From contig NZ_WBOL01000007.1 of the NCBI RefSeq assembly GCF_008973715.1, forward strand, positions 62,001 through 126,000: a stretch of 64,000 bases of DNA, given 5' to 3'. Positions 7,671 to 16,572 of the stretch are shown piece after piece (position 1 is the stretch's first letter; each line of letters starts with the position of its first letter). A model generated the notes under the pieces. The model ran no database searches. It had not been told where the DNA came from and saw only the letters and a list, made by a program, of their open reading frames with translations. The position numbers and the translations under genes were made by a program. This DNA comes from Nitrincola schmidtii. GTDB lineage: Bacteria; Pseudomonadota; Gammaproteobacteria; Pseudomonadales; Balneatricaceae.

Positions 7671-9260
7671 TTATTTATCAGCATGCTTTGATGGCGAAAG
7701 CTTTTTACCCATCTCTAGTGCGATTCGACATTGAATCACAAACTGATTAAATACTTTAAAATCGCGATCTTCAACAGGACCCGCTGCTTGTGTTTTGTCG
7801 GCATAAAACAAACCAATGGTTTTACCATCGACCGTTAAGGGTGCAATAATCAGCCCGCCAGGCATGACACTGTCTAGATACTCTTTAGGTAAACGATTAA
7901 GCCAACTGGGATCTCGCGCGTCATGCACTAAAAGTGATGATCCTTTATCCAGCATATGGAAAAAAAGACGATGATGTCCCACCTCTCGCTTTAATTGAAA
8001 ATACGCCACTAAAGGATCCAGCTGTTCACCTTCAAGCAGTTTTGCAACCAGTTTTTTCCCACCGTCCATACTTAGGCAAAACACCACGCGCTCAAGTGAT
8101 GAACTGGCTTCAATACCTTCAACACAGGTCTTAAGAACTTGAGCTGTTGGCGCCTGGCCTGTCATTAAATCACTCATTTTTTCGAGATAAACGAGTTGCT
8201 GCCGATTATATTCGCTCAAGCGTTTATGTTGTTCGGCTAACAAGCTGTCATCTTGCTTAGGGTGATTTCGTTTTTGCTCTTGACGGGAGTGAACATAGAA
8301 AGCCACTTTACGTGTCATCTCATCAAGTGTTTCATTGCCACTGGAGCTAACCGGCGGTATCAGTGAGCGGTGTGATAAACCGTATTGGTCTATATGGTCG
8401 CATAGCTGTCTCACCGAATGATTGATTGTCTCTTCCAATTTCTCAGGAGCTAAGCGAGTTAACTCCGCCATATGAACGAGTTGTTCGGTATACTCATCGC
8501 CTAATAGTTGCGGTGAGCGTTGATAAATTTGCTCAAAAAGTTGGTGACAGCCGGAAACTATCTGTTGATTTAATCGCTCCTGCTTAGACAAACCTTCAGC
8601 TGACTCTCCTGTGCGAATACTGCTAACAACTCGTTTAGAGAATCCCCAGCTTTGGATTAGATCACGTCCAATAGAAACAAAATCACCGCCCAAATTTTGT
8701 TGCTGAATATTCACCCAACTGAGCTTTCGCTGTTTTCGTAAAACCAGCATCTGTTTGTAAATATCCGGCAAGGTATAAGCAACAACAATTTCACCTAAGC
8801 TAAAGAGTAAGCCGCAAATATAGGTTTCTTCTACATCTTCAACCCCCGCATTGATAGCAAGATCTCTAGCCGTTGCGGCATTCAAAACAGCTGCCACTAG
8901 AAGATCCTCGATACCCGTATCGGGATCTTTATCACCAAAGCTTTCGATTAGTTTTAATGTCATGCAGAGGTTGCGAATACGCTCGAAACCAATCAATACG
9001 ACGGCACGGGATATGGCGGTCACTTTGCCACCCGTTCGATTGTATTGACTGGAATTTGCTAATCGCAGTAACTTAGTTGTTAGGTTAGGATCTTTCATAA
9101 TCGCGATAGCCAATGACATCGCATCGGTATCACTGGAGGAGCTAATTTGACGAATCTGATTGACGGTGGCGCTAAAAACGGGCAAGTCGCCTAGGCGATC
9201 TAAACGCGCATAAATGATGTTAAGCGTTTCTTGATACTTCAAAGAAATGATACCTGTCAA
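7671..9260 (-). CDS. HDOD protein with C-terminal GAF domain
   Basis: A protein of up to 529 aa. Residues about 20-220 form an HDOD domain (IMKDPNLTTKLLRLANSSQY, AVVLIGFERIRNLC). A helical linker follows, and about 360-515 looks like a GAF domain, a small-molecule or redox sensor fold. There are no catalytic HD or GGDEF residues, so it is probably a regulatory scaffold. The start is uncertain: the frame opens with a TTG at 9260 lacking a Shine-Dalgarno sequence, and a second TTG at 9242 has AGG upstream. It is the second HDOD protein within 4 kb but is not a close copy of the first. Confidence 0.82.
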   Translation of the reverse strand: MTGIISLKYQETLNIIYARLDRLGDLPVFSATVNQIRQISSSSDTDAMSLAIAIMKDPNLTTKLLRLANSSQYNRTGGKVTAISRAVVLIGFERIRNLCMTLKLIESFGDKDPDTGIEDLLVAAVLNAATARDLAINAGVEDVEETYICGLLFSLGEIVVAYTLPDIYKQMLVLRKQRKLSWVNIQQQNLGGDFVSIGRDLIQSWGFSKRVVSSIRTGESAEGLSKQERLNQQIVSGCHQLFEQIYQRSPQLLGDEYTEQLVHMAELTRLAPEKLEETINHSVRQLCDHIDQYGLSHRSLIPPVSSSGNETLDEMTRKVAFYVHSRQEQKRNHPKQDDSLLAEQHKRLSEYNRQQLVYLEKMSDLMTGQAPTAQVLKTCVEGIEASSSLERVVFCLSMDGGKKLVAKLLEGEQLDPLVAYFQLKREVGHHRLFFHMLDKGSSLLVHDARDPSWLNRLPKEYLDSVMPGGLIIAPLTVDGKTIGLFYADKTQAAGPVEDRDFKVFNQFVIQCRIALEMGKKLSPSKHADK

Positions 9261-9330
9261 AATGGCTTAGTAGCGTTTATACATAGCTGAAGCATAGTCT
9301 TAGCGACTTATCTACTCAAGCATTGATCAC

Positions 9331-10989
9331 TTAATCTATACGCCTTCCATGATCTAATCTGATATGTTGATCAAATCGATCCAGCCCTTGCTGATGATGT
9401 GTAATTATAATCAGCGTCTGATCCGGTTGGTGCGACATTACTGCATCCATAACTTGCTTTGCTGTATCGATATCTAAGCCTTCAGTAGGCTCATCTAAGA
9501 TCAGTATCGGTGCAGTTTTTAGCAAGGCTCTAGCAATCCCTAGGCGCTTCCGTTGACCACCCGATAAGCGATTTCCACCCTCGCCTACCTCACGATCTAA
9601 ACCGTCACTGCCTAACATTTCAGTCAGAGCTAAACGGTGCAACACAGCAAGCATTTGTTCATCAGTGGCTTTTGCATTACCTATCATCAAATTATTTCGA
9701 ACACTTCCCGCGAACAACTGAACAGGTTGAGACAACACGCTAATGTGCGATCTGAGTTGTTCTTCTGGGTAATGCTCAACGGGGATACCACCGAGTAATA
9801 TTTGTCCTTGTTGGTAACTCCAAAAGCGCGTTAATAGATTGATGATCGAGCTCTTACCACTCCCTGTGTGGCCGCTTAATGCGACTTTTTGACCTGCGTG
9901 AATATGTAAACTCAGATCATGCAGAATCACTCGTTCATCATACGCAAAACGCACTGAGTTAAATTCAATACTGCCAGGTGTTAATGGCTGCACCATTTCT
10001 TCTGGAAAAGTGATATCGCTTTGCTGTTGGGTTATCTCCAATAGGTTTGCGGCAGAGGCTCTGGTTTTACCCAGATATTGATAGGCTAAAGGCAAAGGGG
10101 CCACCGCCTCAAAGCTGGCTAGAACACAGAAGACAACTAATGCTAGCCATGCGGGGGCTAACTGCCCCTCTGTCACTAAAGAAATGCCTATTACTAGCGC
10201 GAATAATGTTGTTAATCCTGCAGCAAACGTCATTAACGCAGTGACTAGTCCGGTGATTAAACTCATTTTTAACTGTAAAACTTGCATAGCTGCTTGTCGT
10301 TCTTCAAGCAGTGACTGTTGAATTTCTAAAGCCTTATAGAGATGTAACTCACTCATGCCCTGAATATAGGTTAGGGTCGCTTGGCGTAAAGCAGAGGATC
10401 TGATGACTTGTTCTGAACCGACGCTTTTACCCAGTTGATGCCCTATCCAAGGCACACAGATACCAGCGATCATCAAAGCGATAAACATCAGCATCCCAAA
10501 TGAAGGTGAAACCCACCATAAAAAAAGCGTAATCAGCAGCGTCGTCACTGCAGCAATTAAGCTGGGTGACAATACTCGCAAATAGAGATTATCCAATGAA
10601 TTAATATCGGTGATAATTCTATTGAGAAGATCTGCAGATCGATATTGGCGCAGTCTCGCAGGATTTAGCGGCTCTAGATGCTCGTAAAACCAACTACGTA
10701 AGCTAGCTAGCAATCTAAAGGTCGCTTCATGGGTGGTGATACGCTCAAAATAACGTCCAGCGGTTCTAGCGATAGCAAAACCACGCACCCCACCACCTGG
10801 GGTCATATAATTGAAAGCTTGTGCTGAAGCTACGGAGATACCTGCCAAAGCCGTTGCGGCAATAAACCAGCCTGAAAGCGTTAACAAACCGATACTGGCA
10901 AACAGCGTAAATAAGCCTAAAAAGCTACCCAGAAGAACCCAGCTGAGATGCGGTTTCATCAAACGAATAAAAGGAAGAAGAACCTGCAT
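9331..10989 (-). CDS. cydC: Thiol exporter ABC subunit CydC
   Basis: One half of the heterodimeric CydDC ABC exporter, which pumps cysteine and glutathione to the periplasm and is needed for cytochrome bd assembly. The 552-aa protein has an N-terminal six-helix membrane domain (about 1-310) and an ATPase domain with Walker A SGHTGSGKSS, signature LSGGQRKRL and Walker B ILILDEPTEGLD. Its start overlaps the last base of cydD, so the two are translationally coupled. No cydAB genes are present in the window. Confidence 0.92.
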   Translation of the reverse strand: MQVLLPFIRLMKPHLSWVLLGSFLGLFTLFASIGLLTLSGWFIAATALAGISVASAQAFNYMTPGGGVRGFAIARTAGRYFERITTHEATFRLLASLRSWFYEHLEPLNPARLRQYRSADLLNRIITDINSLDNLYLRVLSPSLIAAVTTLLITLFLWWVSPSFGMLMFIALMIAGICVPWIGHQLGKSVGSEQVIRSSALRQATLTYIQGMSELHLYKALEIQQSLLEERQAAMQVLQLKMSLITGLVTALMTFAAGLTTLFALVIGISLVTEGQLAPAWLALVVFCVLASFEAVAPLPLAYQYLGKTRASAANLLEITQQQSDITFPEEMVQPLTPGSIEFNSVRFAYDERVILHDLSLHIHAGQKVALSGHTGSGKSSIINLLTRFWSYQQGQILLGGIPVEHYPEEQLRSHISVLSQPVQLFAGSVRNNLMIGNAKATDEQMLAVLHRLALTEMLGSDGLDREVGEGGNRLSGGQRKRLGIARALLKTAPILILDEPTEGLDIDTAKQVMDAVMSHQPDQTLIIITHHQQGLDRFDQHIRLDHGRRID

Positions 10990-12734
10990 TACGGGCCCTC
11001 CTGCTCTAGACGAGTCCGAGTATCAAGATCAGCTTCATAGCACTTTCCTTGATCCAATACATAGATACGTTTAGCTATTTTCATCGACGCTGGACGATGT
11101 GTCAGTAACAAAGTAGTTCGACCTTCACACAGCACTTTCAACGACTCAAGGATCTGTTGTTCACTGGTGATATCCAGACTTGCGGTTGGCTCATCGAGTA
11201 ACAGTACAGGTGCATTTTTTAAGAAAGCACGTGCTAGTGCTAAGCGTTGTATTTGACCGCCTGAGAAATTACCGCCCGCCTCACCGATTTCAGTATCTAA
11301 TCCTTTTTCAAGGCATTGAATAAACTCTGTTGCTGCGGCAAGGTCACAGGCTTGCTGAAGTTCTTGATCGGTTGCTTGAGGCTTTGCCATCAAAAGATTA
11401 TCGCGAATCGTACCTGGAAATAACGTGGTATGTTGGCTAACGAAGGCAACATGATCCATCCAGTCTGAACGAGAGACTTTTTCTAAAGACAAGCCTGAAA
11501 TACATACCTGACCGGATGAAGGTTTCTCGAAACCCGCTAACAGATTAAGTAACGTTGATTTTCCAGCACCACTGGGTCCGACCAGCGCCACACATTCCCC
11601 TGCTGCAACATGTAAACAAACATCGTTAAGCACGATAGACTGTTGTCCCGTGTAGGAAAAACTAACCGCGTTAACAGATAAATCGGGAAGCGATTTCGGC
11701 AAGGAAAGATCACCACCCTGCTGTAATCTTTCTGCTTCATCAAGCAGATCAATAATACGTTCTGCTGCTGCAGTGGCCTCTTGCTTTGCATGATAATGTG
11801 TCCCTAACTCTCTGAGAGGTAGGTAAAACTCTGGAGCAAGAATTAACAAGAATAGTGCATGATACAGAGTGATTTGTTCACCCCAGCTACCAAAATTAAG
11901 TAGACCTAAAAAACTAAAGCCGAGATAAACGGCTAACACGGCAATCGACACCGAAGCAAAAAACTCCAGTACCGCAGAAGATAAAAACGCCAAACGCAAA
12001 ACTTGCATAGTACGTAAACGAAACTCTTCTGCATTGCGAGCAATGATCTTTTTCTGAGCTTTACTTTGCGAGAAGAGTTTCAGCGTGGCTAAACCTTGAA
12101 CCACATCCAAAAAGTACGCACTGAGTTGCGCAAGAGCTTTAAAGTTACGACGATTCGCTTCAGCAGCGCGACCACCGACCAAGGCCATAAAAATAGGAAT
12201 AAGCGGTGCGGTGATCAAAAAAATCAATGTAGCTGCCCAATTAACGGGTAATACAAACACTAGGATCACCAATGGCAGCATCACAGCAAGCGCCATTTGT
12301 GGTAAATAGCGTGCGATAAAACCATCCAGAGCCTCAACCTGCTCCATTAACAAGCTACTCAGTTCACCACTACGCTGCTGACGGGTATAGGCTGGACCCA
12401 ATATAGCTAGCCTTTGAATCAATTCAGCTCTCAATCTTGAACGTGCACCCACTGACGCTCTTTGACCTGACCATTCACGCACAACGCCGGCACCAGCTCG
12501 CAACACCAGTGCCAGCAGGATAATAGCAAGCCACCCCCACATATCATTAAGCTGAGCATTATGGAATAAGGTTGCATCTACCGCTTTCGCTAGCAGGTAG
12601 GCCTGAAGGATTAACATTAAGCCGGCAAATAAACCAGCAGCGATACTTAAGCGGATCCAACGCTTTTCATCCCCAATTAACCCTTTTAACCAACGGGACT
12701 TTTCACGGCTGGACTCACGTGTGGTTGCTTGCAT
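10989..12734 (-). CDS. cydD: Thiol exporter ABC subunit CydD
   Basis: The 581-aa partner of CydC: membrane domain to about residue 320, then an ATPase domain with Walker A GPSGAGKST, signature FSGGQIQRL and Walker B VLLLDEPTASLD. The order cydD-cydC matches enterobacteria. AAGAG precedes the ATG. It lies 70 bases downstream of nagZ on the same strand, and a near-palindrome in that gap could mark a separate promoter. Confidence 0.92.
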   Translation of the reverse strand: MQATTRESSREKSRWLKGLIGDEKRWIRLSIAAGLFAGLMLILQAYLLAKAVDATLFHNAQLNDMWGWLAIILLALVLRAGAGVVREWSGQRASVGARSRLRAELIQRLAILGPAYTRQQRSGELSSLLMEQVEALDGFIARYLPQMALAVMLPLVILVFVLPVNWAATLIFLITAPLIPIFMALVGGRAAEANRRNFKALAQLSAYFLDVVQGLATLKLFSQSKAQKKIIARNAEEFRLRTMQVLRLAFLSSAVLEFFASVSIAVLAVYLGFSFLGLLNFGSWGEQITLYHALFLLILAPEFYLPLRELGTHYHAKQEATAAAERIIDLLDEAERLQQGGDLSLPKSLPDLSVNAVSFSYTGQQSIVLNDVCLHVAAGECVALVGPSGAGKSTLLNLLAGFEKPSSGQVCISGLSLEKVSRSDWMDHVAFVSQHTTLFPGTIRDNLLMAKPQATDQELQQACDLAAATEFIQCLEKGLDTEIGEAGGNFSGGQIQRLALARAFLKNAPVLLLDEPTASLDITSEQQILESLKVLCEGRTTLLLTHRPASMKIAKRIYVLDQGKCYEADLDTRTRLEQEGP

Positions 12735-12784
12735 GAAAACTCTTAGAAATCGCTTGGTGAAAAATTTGAAATCAACATGTTAAC

Positions 12785-12804
12785 GTCATTACTTAAGCAA
12801 TGAC
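12785..12804. promoter_or_regulatory. 20-bp near-palindrome between nagZ and cydD
   Basis: GTCATTACTTAAGCAATGAC is symmetric at 18 of 20 positions and begins at the base after the nagZ stop. There is no T-run, so it is more likely an operator or weak hairpin than a terminator. A redox-regulator site for cydDC is a guess; it does not match the FNR consensus. Confidence 0.3.
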
Positions 12805-13809
12805 TTAAAATAAATTAGCTGAAATTTGGCGAGCCTGTTGTAAACGATCCTGCGATTCATTTAGCGCCAAAGGCTTACCCCGCATCGACGAAATCCTAGG
12901 ATTTTGTGATGATGGCTGTTGCTTCAAGAAAGCTAACACTTCTTTAGCTGCGTCTGGATGATTACAGACCAACACCATATCACAACCAGCCTCTAAGGCA
13001 CGACGACAACGCTCAGGATAACTACCGGCAATACTGGCACCTTCCATCGTTAAATCATCACTAAAAATGACACCGTTGAATCCCAATTGACGACGGAGTT
13101 TTTCCTGTAGCCAGAAATGTGAAAAACCAGCGGGTTGAGAGTCAATTTGGCTGTAAACCACATGCGCTGGCATGATGGCATCTAAGCCACTGCTCACCAA
13201 CGATTTAAAAGGTTTCAGGTCAGCAGCTTCAAGATCAGCCTCGGAACGTTCGTCGATAGGTAGTTCTAAATGGGAGTCAGCACCTACCCATCCATGACCT
13301 GGAAAGTGTTTCCCCGTAGCAGCCATACCTGCTTCATGCATACCTTGCATAAACGCGGTAGAAAGCCCGATTAGCGCAAAGGGTTCAGAAGCAAAAGCAC
13401 GATCACCAATCACAGAGCATTGCTGCCAATCAATGTCTAGCACTGGCGCAAAACTGATATCAATATCATAAGCACGTAACTCGGCTGCCATCAGCCAGCC
13501 GAGTTCTTTGGCTGCATAACAAGCTGCTGCTGGATCTTGTTGATAGTGTTTTCCAAGGTTGGCCATAGGAGGAAGTGCCGTGAAACCCTTGCGAAAACGT
13601 TGTACCCGACCACCTTCTTGATCAACAGCGACAATCAAATCTGGTCGAATGACACGAATTGACGTCATTAAGGATTGGAGTTGATCAGGGTCAGAATAAT
13701 TACGACTGAACAGAATAAGTCCGCCGACTTCGGGTTGTTGTAAGGTTTTTGCTTCATCATCTGTCAGCTGAGTCCCTTCAAGATCCAGCATCAAGGCGCC
13801 AATTGTCAT
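12805..13809 (-). CDS. nagZ: Beta-N-acetylhexosaminidase NagZ
   Basis: A cytosolic glycoside hydrolase family 3 enzyme that removes GlcNAc from GlcNAc-anhydroMurNAc peptides during peptidoglycan recycling. The signature KHFPGHG with the following D-H loop (ADSHLELP) carries the catalytic histidine, and the downstream IFSDDLTMEG holds the nucleophilic aspartate. The 334-aa length without signal peptide is typical. It follows the YkuD gene by 11 bases in a psrA-ykuD-nagZ operon. The muropeptide permease gene ampG is elsewhere in the window (53.7-55.1 kb), so the pathway is well represented. Confidence 0.94.
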   Translation of the reverse strand: MTIGALMLDLEGTQLTDDEAKTLQQPEVGGLILFSRNYSDPDQLQSLMTSIRVIRPDLIVAVDQEGGRVQRFRKGFTALPPMANLGKHYQQDPAAACYAAKELGWLMAAELRAYDIDISFAPVLDIDWQQCSVIGDRAFASEPFALIGLSTAFMQGMHEAGMAATGKHFPGHGWVGADSHLELPIDERSEADLEAADLKPFKSLVSSGLDAIMPAHVVYSQIDSQPAGFSHFWLQEKLRRQLGFNGVIFSDDLTMEGASIAGSYPERCRRALEAGCDMVLVCNHPDAAKEVLAFLKQQPSSQNPRISSMRGKPLALNESQDRLQQARQISANLF

Positions 13810-13820
13810 GTTTTATCTCA

Positions 13821-14303
13821 TTAAGCAGTTATCAGGACACCGCAACCAATCGGAACCTGTTGAAAAAGATCAATAATATCGTGATTTCTCATACGAATAC
13901 AGCCATGTGAACGAGGTATACCCATAGGTTCAGTGTCAGGTGTACCATGAATGTAGATATAGCGCCGCATGGAATCGACATTTCCGAGACGATTGTAACC
14001 TACTTGCTCACCACACAACCACAAAATGCGCGTCAAGATCCAATCTCTATGAGGATATTTTGCCGCCAGTTCTTCTGAGTAGATTTCACCCGTGAATCGC
14101 CTGCCGACGAAAACGGAATTGATAGGGAGATCTGTGCCAATTTTGGCACGAATGCGATGATGACCGAGGGGTGTGCAACCGGAACCTTCTTGATTACCGA
14201 CACCATTAGTGGCAGTTGAAACAGCATAGCTGCGCAACAAAACCTCAGAGTTATGTAACTCCAAGGTTTGCTGCGTAATGGAAATTTTGATAAGACTAAC
14301 CAC
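13821..14303 (-). CDS. YkuD-domain protein without signal peptide, putative L,D-carboxypeptidase
   Basis: A 160-aa protein that is almost entirely a YkuD catalytic domain, with the motif SHGCIRM (nucleophile Cys at about 135) preceded by IHGTPD. Classical L,D-transpeptidases are exported; this one starts MVSLIKIS and has no signal peptide or membrane anchor, so it should be cytosolic. It sits between psrA, whose stop overlaps its GTG start by one base, and nagZ, a cytosolic recycling enzyme. Signal-less YkuD proteins in Acinetobacter and Vibrio have been reported to trim tetrapeptide to tripeptide in recycling, replacing LdcA. I infer the same role here. Confidence 0.82.
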   Translation of the reverse strand: MVSLIKISITQQTLELHNSEVLLRSYAVSTATNGVGNQEGSGCTPLGHHRIRAKIGTDLPINSVFVGRRFTGEIYSEELAAKYPHRDWILTRILWLCGEQVGYNRLGNVDSMRRYIYIHGTPDTEPMGIPRSHGCIRMRNHDIIDLFQQVPIGCGVLITA

Positions 14304-14959
14304 TAGATACGGCTAAAGTAGGTTTTCTCACCACGCGCTTGCAGACCGGCTGCTAAAACAGGAATCATCCTGTTTAGAATATTTTCTATCTCAGCACTGT
14401 CTTTAAAGCTTTTCTTTTCCAGAGAAAGCAGCATATGGTAATTGGATAATGTAAAGACGATTGAACCTAGCAAAAAATGTAGACGCCAGAAAAATTCATT
14501 ATCTTCCATCGGCGATGAGTCTTTACGAAGACAATCCAAGAAGGCTTCCAGTCTATGCCAATATTCAAGCATAAAGAAATCACGAAGATCTTCTTGGTTT
14601 TTCATGTAGGCGAGCTCAAGCAACCTCATGAAAACCGACAAAGAATACGAATTAATCTGGCTAACATTCAACAATGCTCGCATCAGAATCTCTAACAGCT
14701 CATCAACACTGACTGGCGATGAGTTAAGCATTCGATCAGAAAGGGCTGTTTCAATTTCGGTACACAAAGGCTCCATCAATCTTTCACATACCGCGTTTAC
14801 CAAACCTTGCTTGGAACGAAAATGATAATTTACCGCTGCCAAATTAACATCAGCGGCTGTAGTGATCTGACGCATTGTAGTTTCAGTGAAACCTTGCTCG
14901 GCAAACAAAGCCTCGGCAGCTAAGATAATCCGAGTAGCAGTCTTTAGGCGCCGCTTCAT
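14303..14959 (-). CDS. psrA: TetR-family regulator, PsrA-like
   Basis: A 218-aa TetR repressor with N-terminal HTH (about 8-52: LFAEQGFTETTMRQITTAAD, then VNLAAVNYHFRSKQ). Its length and its position before nagZ match PsrA, the fatty-acid-responsive regulator of Pseudomonas and relatives. Two starts are possible: ATG at 14971 or ATG at 14959. GGAGGA lies just before the second and overlaps the first, so I use 14959. The 100 bases upstream contain several GTTT/AAAC half-sites (around 14998-15027) that could serve autoregulation. Family certain, PsrA orthology likely by context. Confidence 0.82.
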   Translation of the reverse strand: MKRRLKTATRIILAAEALFAEQGFTETTMRQITTAADVNLAAVNYHFRSKQGLVNAVCERLMEPLCTEIETALSDRMLNSSPVSVDELLEILMRALLNVSQINSYSLSVFMRLLELAYMKNQEDLRDFFMLEYWHRLEAFLDCLRKDSSPMEDNEFFWRLHFLLGSIVFTLSNYHMLLSLEKKSFKDSAEIENILNRMIPVLAAGLQARGEKTYFSRI

Positions 14960-15060
14960 TATTTCCTCCATGCCTAATCCTTCAGTTTTAGATATTGCGT
15001 TTCAAACAATCTCTGTTTATAAGTTTGATACTATCACAAAATACTGGACTGTATACTCTG

Positions 15061-16137
15061 TTACATAAACGGACGCTGTCCCAAACGCTGCCACCAACGT
15101 AACAACAATTTGTCTGATGAATCAGCTGCCAGTTCACCCAAACGATCTTGTAGACCTTTTTTATACTGATAAGAGACTTTATACAGATCTGCATCGTTTG
15201 CTGCTTCCGTTAAATATTCATCGCTGGTCATGATAGAATCTACCAATCCTTGCTTAAGGGCTTGGCGACCATACCAAATCTCTCCAGTTGCCACTTTGGA
15301 TATATCAAGTGACGGACGATATTCTTGCACGAAGTCTTTAAAGAGCTGATGAGTCTCCTCTAACTCTTCAACAAACTTCTCACGACCCTTATCAGTATTT
15401 TGTCCAAACACCGTGAGTGTACGTTTATACTCTCCAGCCGTAAGCACTTCGTAATCAATCTCATGCTTTTTCAATAAACGATGGAAATTTGGTAATTGAG
15501 CAACCACCCCAATTGATCCAATCACAGCAAAAGGCGCAGCTATAATATGATTACCAATACACGCCATCATATAGCCACCACTGGCCGCAACCTTATCTAC
15601 GCAGATGGTCAACTGAATCTGCTTACGTCTTAAACGTTCTAACTGTGAGGCCGCAAATCCGTACGCATGAACCATTCCACCGGGGCTTTCTAAATTGATC
15701 ACCACTTCATCTTTATCGGCACGCGCAATAGATAAGATCGCGGTAACTTCTTCTCGCAGTTGATCTGTGGCAGAGGCGCTCATATCACCATCAAAGTCGA
15801 TGACATAAATGCGTTTTTTATCCTCTTCCTCTAATTCACCTTTTTTTGCGGCTTTTCGACGCGCTTTAGCATCAGCTTTTTCTTGCTTACGCTCATCCTT
15901 TATACGTTGGCGAAGTAGCTCTTCGTCTATGACGTTTTCTTCTAATGCTTCATATAAGTCTTTGTACTTATCATTTAAACACTTAACTTCAATATGACCT
16001 TCTGTTTGATGCTGTCGGCGACGGCTTGCCAAACTTACAATAAGCACCACAACTAACAATATGGCTACGACCAGCGTGGCAGTTTTCGCTAAGAACAATC
16101 CATACTGGGTTAAAAATTCAATCACAAGGTTCTCCAT
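15061..16137 (-). CDS. sohB: Inner-membrane S49 protease SohB
   Basis: A 358-aa serine protease with a membrane helix near the N-terminus (about residues 17-38), a long charged helical region with many Lys/Glu (about 58-108), and the S49 peptidase domain. The catalytic Ser is in VAASGGYM (about 186) and the Lys in GEYKRTLT (about 238), giving a Ser-Lys dyad. In E. coli SohB is a periplasm-facing peptidase that can compensate for DegP loss. A TTG directly precedes the chosen ATG. It is divergent from a small SCP2 protein and 102 bases upstream of psrA. Confidence 0.92.
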   Translation of the reverse strand: MENLVIEFLTQYGLFLAKTATLVVAILLVVVLIVSLASRRRQHQTEGHIEVKCLNDKYKDLYEALEENVIDEELLRQRIKDERKQEKADAKARRKAAKKGELEEEDKKRIYVIDFDGDMSASATDQLREEVTAILSIARADKDEVVINLESPGGMVHAYGFAASQLERLRRKQIQLTICVDKVAASGGYMMACIGNHIIAAPFAVIGSIGVVAQLPNFHRLLKKHEIDYEVLTAGEYKRTLTVFGQNTDKGREKFVEELEETHQLFKDFVQEYRPSLDISKVATGEIWYGRQALKQGLVDSIMTSDEYLTEAANDADLYKVSYQYKKGLQDRLGELAADSSDKLLLRWWQRLGQRPFM

Positions 16138-16230
16138 CAATCTGGGATCTAATCGGTTCGCTTTCGCGGTGCGCTAATGTACCATAGCTATTCAGAAATA
16201 GCCTTCCAAAACAAGCTCGGATGATCATGC

Positions 16231-16554
16231 ATGTCAGAACATTTAACCCTTGAAAAGATCGTACAAAAACTTCCAGCAAAATTTAATCCAGAACAAGCCC
16301 GTGGTTTAAATGCGGTTTATCAATTCAACCTTAATGATGCCGATGATTTTTATCTGACTATTTCTGAAACGACCTGCACCTCAAGCTATGGCAATCATAA
16401 AGATCCTGACATCACCTTAATCATGAATGAAACAACGCTAATACGAGTGATTAGCGGTGAACAAGATGGTATGAGTGCCTTTATGAAGGGCCAGTTAAGA
16501 GCAGAAGGAAATGTGATCTTAGCAACTCGCTTAGGTAAGCTATTCAAACGATAG
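16231..16554 (+). CDS. SCP2 sterol-transfer family protein
   Basis: A 107-aa single-domain SCP2 protein. The family binds lipids or other hydrophobic molecules in a tunnel; in bacteria it includes ubiquinone-biosynthesis accessory factors. The features GVYQFNLND-like strand (here LNAVYQFNLND), DITLIMNETTLIRVISGEQDG and AFMKGQLRAEGN follow the SCP2 pattern closely. There is no signal peptide. It stands alone, divergent from sohB, with 18 bases to the convergent nudC. Specific ligand unknown. Confidence 0.85.
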   Translation: MSEHLTLEKIVQKLPAKFNPEQARGLNAVYQFNLNDADDFYLTISETTCTSSYGNHKDPDITLIMNETTLIRVISGEQDGMSAFMKGQLRAEGNVILATRLGKLFKR

Positions 16555-16572
16555 AACTCATTATGATAGCCG

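Noticed and set aside
12735-12784. FNR/Anr box upstream of cydD
   Set aside because: A TTGAT half-site is present on the minus strand but the ATCAA half is absent at the required spacing.
15045-15070. LexA-like box near the psrA promoter (GTATAC region)
   Set aside because: Only one half matches CTG-N10-CAG; the second half-site is missing, so I cannot support an SOS link.
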